Source of the DNA: Saccoglossus kowalevskii
Taxonomy: Eukaryota; Hemichordata; Enteropneusta; Harrimaniidae
Assembly (NCBI RefSeq): GCF_000003605.2
Contig: NW_003150758.1
Span: 699,630 to 740,893 of the forward strand
Length of the DNA: 41,264 bases
Reading direction: 5' to 3'
Below are positions 34,930-41,264 of the stretch, piece after piece. The notes below the pieces were generated by a model. That model was not told the origin of the DNA. It saw only the letters and a list, made by a program, of their open reading frames with translations, and made no database searches. A program made the position numbers and the translations under genes. Each line of letters starts with the position of its first letter. Position 1 is the stretch's first letter.

Positions 34930-36500
34930 AAGAACAAAAAAATAATGTTTCACAGTTAATCGATGAGCTAGCTTTGGGAGGGGTTGGCTTAGGCGTACAT
35001 GAAAAGTGAAGTTATTGTGTGTGGGTGTGTGTGGGTGTGTGTACCCGCATTTGTTATGTTGTGGCAGTAATTTCTGACCAACTTAGAAAGACTAGCGTCA
35101 CTGGAAGACGATGTGTTGTATAATTTACTAACCTACGTCTAACTAGTAGCCCTCCATTTTGTAGCAGCTGGTTTATTATAGCACCACGTTGCATTCTGTC
35201 CTCGTTCATCTAAGGTCAATGATTTCTCCGTGTACAATATAATGACACCAAGAGCAGCCTCTGCTTTAAAGCCGCATTTACTACATTATCTATCGAATTC
35301 CATTCTGACAGCATATTGAAAGGAACAATTTCAACTGTAGCATTATATTTATTTTAGATTTGTCATCGACGTAACGCGTTCGCCAGGACACGTCAATTAA
35401 TTAGCAATGCTTCCCAACTAATGTAAAACAGTTGAACGCTTATCAGAATTCGTATTCTAATAACCATAACCAGGGAGAGATCTTATTAGGGGAAGGGCAA
35501 TAGACCCAAATAAATCTGCAACCTACGACTAGGGTTCCCCTGCTATTCCTGGGGACAAAGAGATTTGAAAAAAAAAAATGACATACGGTCAGTCAACCAT
35601 CCTTTGTGTTCCAATCAATGTACCCTCTCATGACGATAATGGAACATATAATTCATCCTGTCAGATACAATACACGTTTAATAACTTATTACAGCATTAA
35701 TTAATTTTAAAATGTTTTGATTTGATTGTTTTTTTCTTCTAAAATAGCTTAAGTGGATACGAGATTCAAAATATAACTTCTTTTGCGAGACTGAGTTGAA
35801 CATTGGCTCCCTATTCGTGAGGTTTTCGGTACATCACTAATGAGGATTTTTTTTTTTTTTTACCCTGTTCCAGATTAGACAATACAAAATTATTCATTAT
35901 TCACATAAGTAAATTTTAGACCATGGTTGTCCGGAACAACCCCAGCGACTTTCATCGATTTTCGTCTCTATGCAATGTATTATTATGACCATTTCTGAAG
36001 GCTGGACCAAAATATGTTCATTGTCCTCCAATAACAACTTGAAACGCGACTCTCACGGAGTTCGTGTGATGGGTAAGTGATGGCAACGTTACTATTATTG
36101 GCGACACAGCTAACTAATTCAGTATTCGGCATAACTCACCTATTGCTAGAGCCCCATAGCATAATGACTAATATATAGACATTTAATTCGTTAAAATGTG
36201 GATAGTGACCTGGTATAATGCGTGTGTTGTCATATAATTTTTAGAGAAGGGGGAATTAATTTCCCTTAAATTGATTGCGCCCGTTTACACTCTTTGAATT
36301 CTGTGACCTCCTAATTTTCAAAAATTCTCTATGAACACATGGACCAGGTCGTTTGGTCTGACGTGGCAATCGTCTTCTTGCTCGGTAAACAAGCTCAAAT
36401 AACGAGCATAGATGATTTGGAAGTCGAGGTGTGTCCGACGACGAAATACTACGTCATATAATACGCGTGTGAGCTGAATGAAGAAACGAACAAACAAACA
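34930..36500. other. Spacer between copies 2 and 3
   Basis: It contains the shared downstream block (about 35095-35260), then about 1 kb not obviously shared with the other units (about 35300-36270), then the shared upstream block (about 36280-36500). No coding feature was recognised. Confidence 0.45.
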
Positions 36501-36537
36501 ACCAGTGATACTATCCTACGCACACTCATATATATAC
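36501..36537 (+). promoter_or_regulatory. Core promoter of acidic-peptide copy 3
   Basis: CAGTGATACTATCCTACGCAC then CATATATATACA at about 36527-36538, matching the other copies. Confidence 0.6.
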
Positions 36538-36559
36538 ACAATGATTGACAGAATTCAAA

Positions 36560-36654
36560 ATTATCACAGCAGTTTGTGAAAATTATACAGGTATCCTGAA
36601 TTCAGTGTGCATCATCGTTGGCTTGTCATTGTAAAGAAATTCACCAGTTACAAG
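36560..36654 (+). other. Non-coding exon 1 of acidic-peptide copy 3
   Basis: It contains TACAGGTATCCTGAATTCAG like the others and ends TTACAAG before the GC donor GCAAGTAAT. The intron 36655-37392 is longer than in the other copies because of an inserted hairpin-bearing segment. Start estimated. Confidence 0.55.
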
Positions 36655-37017
36655 GCAAGTAATGTTTAATTCTATATCTTCATTTTCTTTCTTTTGAATC
36701 CGACCACACACTTGAATTGTGAAAACCACAGATGAAGCAGTGTAACACGCGAATCTCAGGTCTGCAGCAGTGTTTGTATGGTAAAGAGCAGTAATTGTGT
36801 GCAAAACAACTTGAGAAAGATTTGAACGCATGACGAAAAGTCTCATTGTAATGCAGTCATGAAATATTGGAATACAACAGCAATTCTATATGCATTCCAT
36901 ACATGATAACAACATACTATGGAAAAATATTAATATAAATTGATTAATATTAAATATTAATTAATATAAAAAATACTATAATATTTAATACTCCAAACAG
37001 GACACTCTCTATATAAT

Positions 37018-37127
37018 ATGAGGTTATTATGAGAATACCTCAAAGTATGCACGAAGACAGTACAACGGAAGTATCGAGGGCGTACTGTCTGAGTGCATAC
37101 TTTGAGGTATCCTCGTAATAACCTTAT
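37018..37127. repeat. Near-perfect 46-bp-arm hairpin in the intron of copy 3
   Basis: The left arm 37018-37063 and right arm 37082-37127 are complementary at 41 of 46 positions, plus two G-T pairs, around an 18-base loop. The shared arm core is ATACCTCAAAGTATGCAC. No counterpart is seen in the introns of copies 1, 2 and 4, so it was inserted after duplication. It could be a foldback transposon or a hairpin RNA source. Confidence 0.85.
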
Positions 37128-37407
37128 TATTATTATACATATTTAGAACAAGTTTAGAACAAAATCAGAGAACTTCTTTATGTGGAGTCCAGTCAAACCC
37201 TGGTGGCAGCTATGTTCGTTTTTATTATTAGAGGACGCTTACGCGCGTAATCATAACATTTGGAATTTGTATTATCTTATATGGCAGGTTGAAAATACCC
37301 CGTAAAATACCGAAAAATCACGGCACGCTGTAACTTACGGCGTTACGGTCACAGATGTATAATAATAGTATATATTGTATATATTTACACAGGCGTTTAC
37401 CAATAGC

Positions 37408-37614
37408 ATGGCAGCAAGACGAATGATCCTCTTGTTGGCAATTATCGGCATAGCAGTTGTTTTCAGTTTAGAAGAACAACAGCTGACAGCTGAAGAGTAT
37501 TTGATTGGAGAAATAGCACAAGAAATGGTAGATCACCCAGAAATTGCAGATGAATATTTGTCACTGGTCGAAAATGATATAAAAAATGAACTGGCAAATG
37601 ATAATAGCGTTTAA
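37408..37614 (+). CDS. Acidic secreted peptide, copy 3 (68 aa), unknown family
   Basis: Same architecture as copy 1. The signal region MAARRMILLLAIIGIAVV is followed by FS and then a 48-residue acidic part with 10 Glu, 4 Asp and one Lys (net about -13), without Cys. It is four residues longer than copies 1 and 4: the junction after the signal has an extra VFS, and the middle carries TAEEYLIGEIAQ. An in-frame ATG at 37375 lies upstream of the splice acceptor inside the intron, so the start at 37408 (AGCATGG), which matches the other copies, is preferred. Function unknown. Confidence 0.78.
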   Translation: MAARRMILLLAIIGIAVVFSLEEQQLTAEEYLIGEIAQEMVDHPEIADEYLSLVENDIKNELANDNSV

Positions 37615-37651
37615 ATATGTACCTTTGGTTGTAGAGGACCTAATGGATTGA

Positions 37652-37657
37652 ATTAAA
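37652..37657 (+). terminator. Variant poly(A) signal of copy 3
   Basis: ATTAAA about 40 bases after the stop, where copies 1, 2 and 4 have AATAAA. Confidence 0.5.
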
Positions 37658-37659
37658 AT

Positions 37660-38500
37660 ATATAGAAAAGTAAAATATGAATGTTCCACATATTCAATGA
37701 GTTGTAGAGATAGCGGATGGCGAGAGTGTGTGCGCGCTTTTTGTTTATGTTGTGGCAGTACTTGTGGCTTCTTAGATATAGAAACAACACTGGATGACCG
37801 TGCATTGTACAATTCTCCTTTGTGTGGCCATTGGTTAACTATAGCAACACATCGCCCATCTGTCGTATCGTTTAAGGTCAGTGCTACCTAAGAGTACAAA
37901 TCTAAGGCAACGGAGGCAGAATATGCTTCAAAAGCCGCATTTACGACATTATCTAAAATCGAATACCGTTCTGAGAGGCTATTCGATGCGACAAAATGAA
38001 TATGCACCAAGGCGAGAATGGATGAATCATGTTTTTTTGAGAGACTTGTTACATTCAGAATATTGTAGTTCTGTTTTACCATACTGTACATTTTGATAGT
38101 ATTATTGTGTACTGATTTATTCTTATTTGGGTAGTGATAGAGTACCGCGTGTTCAATTGGACCAGGTTCGCCCTCCCTTCAAATAATTGCGCCACGTTCT
38201 GAAATAAATTGCAACCGGATTGGTCTTTTGGGGCTTTACTTTTTGAATTTATGCACCAAACCTCGTTAAGCCCCCTCCACAAACATTCGGGTGAGATTTT
38301 TTGGAAGGCAACAGACTTGAATGAACCCCAAAACATTAATATTTTTCTGACACGATAAGTGCAATACACAATAACTGCGCGAATGATTTTACATCTAATA
38401 TCACTATTTCCGGTCAGCATACGACATGACATGTATGTGTGACGTGGCAGTAGCCATCTTGCCTGCATTGCTTAGCATGTTATTACTCAGAACCACCGGT
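37660..38500. other. Spacer between copies 3 and 4
   Basis: It carries the shared downstream block (37785-37920) and the shared upstream block (about 38130-38345), the latter resembling 33440-33650. Frames here are not conserved between units and are treated as non-coding. Confidence 0.5.
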
Positions 38501-38534
38501 GGTATTATCCTACGCACACTCATATATATATATA
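38496..38534 (+). promoter_or_regulatory. Core promoter of acidic-peptide copy 4
   Basis: CCGGTGGTATTATCCTACGC then ATATATATATATA at about 38522-38534, matching the other copies. Confidence 0.6.
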
Positions 38535-38554
38535 GTATGATTGACAGAATTCAA

Positions 38555-38649
38555 AAATATCACATCTGTTAGTGAACATTATACAGGTATCCTGAATTCA
38601 GTGAGCATCATCGTTGTCACAGGAAGACAATAATTACTAGCATTACAAG
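38555..38649 (+). other. Non-coding exon 1 of acidic-peptide copy 4
   Basis: It contains TACAGGTATCCTGAATTCAG and ends TTACAAG before the GC donor GCAAGTAAT. Intron 38650-39066, ending TTTACACAG. Start estimated. Confidence 0.55.
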
Positions 38650-39080
38650 GCAAGTAATATTTAGTTTAATTTAATAATTCTATGTCTGATGACTCATCAC
38701 TATCACATACTTTTAATGCGACCATACACTTGAATTGTATAACGCAAACATCACGTTAGCTAAATTATGTGTACGGTAGAGAGCAACAATATTTGTGTAA
38801 AACAACCTGAGCGCGGCATGACATTTTATTTTTGATTTCAAGTGTCCATAGTCATGAGTTTCAGGCGATATTACTTGATTTTTGGTGTAAGTTTGGCCCG
38901 TGAGTTGTGAAATTTGAACGCACCGTGAAATATTGTCACTTCATGCAGTAATGAAAGATTTGAATAAAATAACATTTCTATAGGCGTTCCAGACATAATA
39001 TCAACACACTATGGAACACTATTACGAACACGAGACTTCATATATATATTGTACATATTTACACAGGAATTATCAATAAC

Positions 39081-39275
39081 ATGGCAGCGAGAAGAATGAT
39101 TCTGTTGTTGGTCATTATCGGCGTAGCAGTGGCTTTGGATGACCTACAGGCAGCTGAAGAAGAACTGGCTGAAATCCAAGCACATTTTATGGAAAAATAC
39201 CCAGAGGGTGCACAACAGTATATTCCACTGCTCACAGAAGATTTAGAAAATGATGCAAACAGTATTGGCGTGTAG
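39081..39275 (+). CDS. Acidic secreted peptide, copy 4 (64 aa), unknown family
   Basis: Signal MAARRMILLLVIIGVAVA, then a 46-residue mature part with 8 Glu, 4 Asp and one Lys (net about -11), no Cys and no dibasic site. It shares DLQ near the mature N-terminus, the ME..P turn and the C-terminal LENDAN with copy 1, while the residues between differ widely. Start context is AACATGG. Downstream AATAAA is at 39344-39349. The 75-codon minus-strand frame over this exon is a shadow. Function unknown. Confidence 0.8.
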   Translation: MAARRMILLLVIIGVAVALDDLQAAEEELAEIQAHFMEKYPEGAQQYIPLLTEDLENDANSIGV

Positions 39276-39343
39276 ATGCTGAACACAGCTACCTTCTATT
39301 GACGGGCCGAGAATGTCGTAAATAACCTGATGTGTTGAATTGA

Positions 39344-39349
39344 AATAAA
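39344..39349 (+). terminator. Poly(A) signal of copy 4
   Basis: AATAAA about 70 bases after the stop, in a 3' UTR conserved with copy 1 (shared strings CTGAACACA-like, GAGAATGTC and TGTTGAA). Confidence 0.7.
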
Positions 39350-39773
39350 TGGGCGATGAAAAAAATATGTTTTACATATTCAGTGAGTTGGTGAGTGAGT
39401 GGGTGGTGGAAGTACATTGTTATTTCACTGAATACTTTAGTGAAAGTTAATTTCCACCATAGAAGTGAAACCGATTGAAATAACTAAATATTCTAATATA
39501 ATTTTCGGAAATACGTGTTCGGTTTAGCATAAAAAAACGTTTCTTTACTTTAAACATAAATTCCAATTTAAATAAGTTATTTTTTACTATATGCAGTTTG
39601 ATTAAACTGAGTAAATATCTGCCAATTGTCTGAGTTCAATTGAACTGACTAATATGCAATATAATTGAATGACTTCAGTGAGATTCAGAATTCAGTGAGA
39701 TTTCTCCATGTACACACGCCAGGCCTTGTGATTTTATGTGGCAATCGCAATCTGTGTTGCTGCTTACCATGCC

Positions 39774-39823
39774 AATACCGGTGGTGTTATCCTACGCACA
39801 CTCGTATATATAAATATATATAT
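39774..39823 (+). promoter_or_regulatory. Orphan fifth promoter of the acidic-peptide array
   Basis: CCGGTGGTGTTATCCTACGC at 39779-39798, followed by a TATA-rich stretch to about 39823. It is a close match to the promoters of copies 1-4. Upstream sequence (TGGCAATCGCAAT near 39739) is also shared. No matching first exon, GC donor or coding exon follows before 41264, so the unit is truncated. Confidence 0.7.
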
Positions 39824-39959
39824 GCAACGATCAATCAAAACAAACTTTGTAACCACTACGTTCTGCTGCAGATGTGGGAAATCGCTTTTGGAGTTATTAC
39901 CGAAGAAAATGCACGCTATGTGAAATTCGTTAGTACAATTATGTAGGTGCAATCGGTAC

Positions 39960-41264
39960 AATCGTGTCATGCTCGAAATTTATTGTTCATCAACTTGGAA
40001 TATTTATCGCAAAAGTCTTTTTTTCCTCGGGTCAATGAATTCGGAATCAATTGGGTATTAGTACTTTATGTTAGAATGTTTTTTAATCGGTTTAGTGTAA
40101 CACTAGCGTTGGTCTAGCATCATCATATGATAGCATTACAAACATGAAGTGCACGGTATTGGTCACGGTGTACCCCCGACCGATATTATCGTTGTCGACC
40201 ACACGAGAGTGGGGGACAGTTATAACTTTCAGATGTATGAACTGGGGAAGTCACAATGTGGATTGTGGGTATGAATAGAAAATGTATGCCGATGACTTTG
40301 TGATTATTTGGAATTTTGATTTTTAACAAGTTGCTCCTCGTCTTACGTACACTGCAACAATAAATGACTATTTTTAACACAACCCGAGGTCGTCGAGAGC
40401 GGCGTTAGGTACTGACGTTGCCTGTCATTTTTATAACACGCTGCTGTTTTTTTTTTTTTTTTTATCAAATTCGGTATCACCTCGTGAATAATTATTGATG
40501 TACCACCTACCATTCATTGCTCAGTCGTCGCAGCGAATTAATAAAGTTCACCATGAGTATTATCAAGAAATCGATTCGAAATTGTTCTGTTTGTACGAAT
40601 TTTATATTCATTAGATGTCGGTAACAAATGCCCTTTTTCATAGACAAATTTATATTTATGTTAAACCTTTTGAATAATTCACCAAACCGAAACAAATTTA
40701 CATCCTACCATCTACCGTCACCACAGTCAATTGGCTGGTTCCCGCCTCAAGTGTCATGGCGCACCAAGCCACAAGAGGTTGGTAACTAGTAATGCGTCCA
40801 GCATTCTGATTGGTTGATAAAGTTCTCATTCTTTGTTTATTTTCTCTTGGTTACCTGACGTCAGCGCTTACGCTCGTGGCACTTCTAAGTATGGAGCATA
40901 GCTTTATTTTTTGATATCACGGATATAGAACTATTTCTTTTGTTATCACTTTGAACAAAAATAGCGAAAAACGCTACAACCACATCCAGTATCAACGGTA
41001 TAAGCAAGTGGAATGAATGGACGCGGCGTATTACACACACGTTAACGGAAAACGGGACTTTTTTTATATTTAATAAACTTTTATTGAGTCTTAGTACAAT
41101 AGTACAACAACTTACAAGTAGCACATACATTGTTTCATAGAAAAATTACATCTTAGAAAAGTAACTGTTCATACACTATGTCAGACATTAAAATGTGATT
41201 AATACAATTGTGGTCTTATTACTTTGCCAATACTGCAAGGAACTTGCCCCATTTTTTAGGTGCT
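39960..41264. other. No gene recognised at the right edge
   Basis: It contains a long T run at about 40447-40463 and short anonymous frames, the longest being 81 codons on the minus strand at 40885-41130. None resembles a known family. Confidence 0.45.
40808..40864. promoter_or_regulatory. Possible promoter: inverted CCAAT box and full CRE
   Basis: ATTGG at 40808-40812 and the palindrome CTGACGTCAG (CRE core TGACGTCA) at 40855-40864 lie in a locally less AT-rich stretch. This is suggestive of a promoter for a gene starting beyond the window, but no transcript is visible. Confidence 0.25.

Larger units (their letters stand above)
31680..39960 (+). repeat. Tandem array of four acidic-peptide gene units plus one promoter-only unit
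   Basis: Unit landmarks recur in the same order. The block CCTACGCACA starts at about 31862, 34132, 36515, 38509 and 39791. A first exon ending CAAG|GCAAGTAAT ends at 31995, 34268, 36654 and 38649. TTTACACAGG then the coding exon begins at 32460, 34650, 37408 and 39081. Flanking non-coding blocks are shared too. A downstream block at about 33122-33270 resembles 35095-35260 and 37785-37920. An upstream block at about 33440-33650 resembles 38130-38345. The string ATGAACACATGG recurs near 33950 and 36330. The similarity of non-coding sequence shows segmental duplication of whole genes, now diverged by indels. Confidence 0.85.

Noticed and set aside
38076-38468. 130-codon minus-strand ORF
   Set aside because: It lies in the shared upstream block. 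The equivalent frame is broken in the related block at 33440-33650.
40885-41130. 81-codon minus-strand ORF with hydrophobic stretches
   Set aside because: No start context, splice partner or family similarity; the hydrophobic look follows from T-rich sequence.

Overview
The window is nuclear DNA from an AT-rich animal genome, most likely an invertebrate. Genes are split by GT-AG introns and spaced by long non-coding stretches, AATAAA signals follow stop codons, and there are decayed DIRS-type and LINE-type retroelements. The recognisable enzymes (sorbitol dehydrogenase, ALDH1-type aldehyde dehydrogenase) look metazoan. I cannot name the species. One assembly gap (703 N) lies at 14473-15175.

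Layout: 1-2.9 kb holds a decayed DIRS-like reverse transcriptase and no host gene. 2.9-6.7 kb (+) carries the last five exons of a sorbitol dehydrogenase gene; its 5' exons are not visible. 8.8-9.0 kb looks like a LINE 3' tail. 9.9-14.2 kb carries two decayed partial copies of a peptidase-C45-like (Ntn-hydrolase) gene. The apparently intact 14-exon member follows at 16.1-21.5 kb (+) and encodes a 438-residue secreted or lysosomal protein. 23.2-30.5 kb (-) is a complete 12-exon, 489-residue ALDH1-type gene with all catalytic residues. A LINE reverse transcriptase remnant sits just outside its first exon at 30.7-31.2 kb.

The most novel part is 31.7-39.9 kb. It is a tandem array of four copies (three intact, one frameshifted) of a tiny gene, plus a fifth orphan promoter. 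Each copy has a conserved TATA promoter with the block TATCCTACGCACA, a non-coding first exon, an intron with a GC (not GT) donor, and one coding exon for a 64-68 residue peptide. The peptide has a conserved signal sequence and a diverging, cysteine-free, extremely acidic mature part (net charge about -11 to -13). I recognise no described family. A near-perfect 110-nt hairpin sits in the intron of the third copy.

The enzymes show no operon-like link. The common theme is local tandem duplication followed by decay (C45 copies, acidic peptide copies), with transposon debris in between. Exon borders were placed by hand from reading frame, splice consensus and family similarity. All three multi-exon models close in frame.
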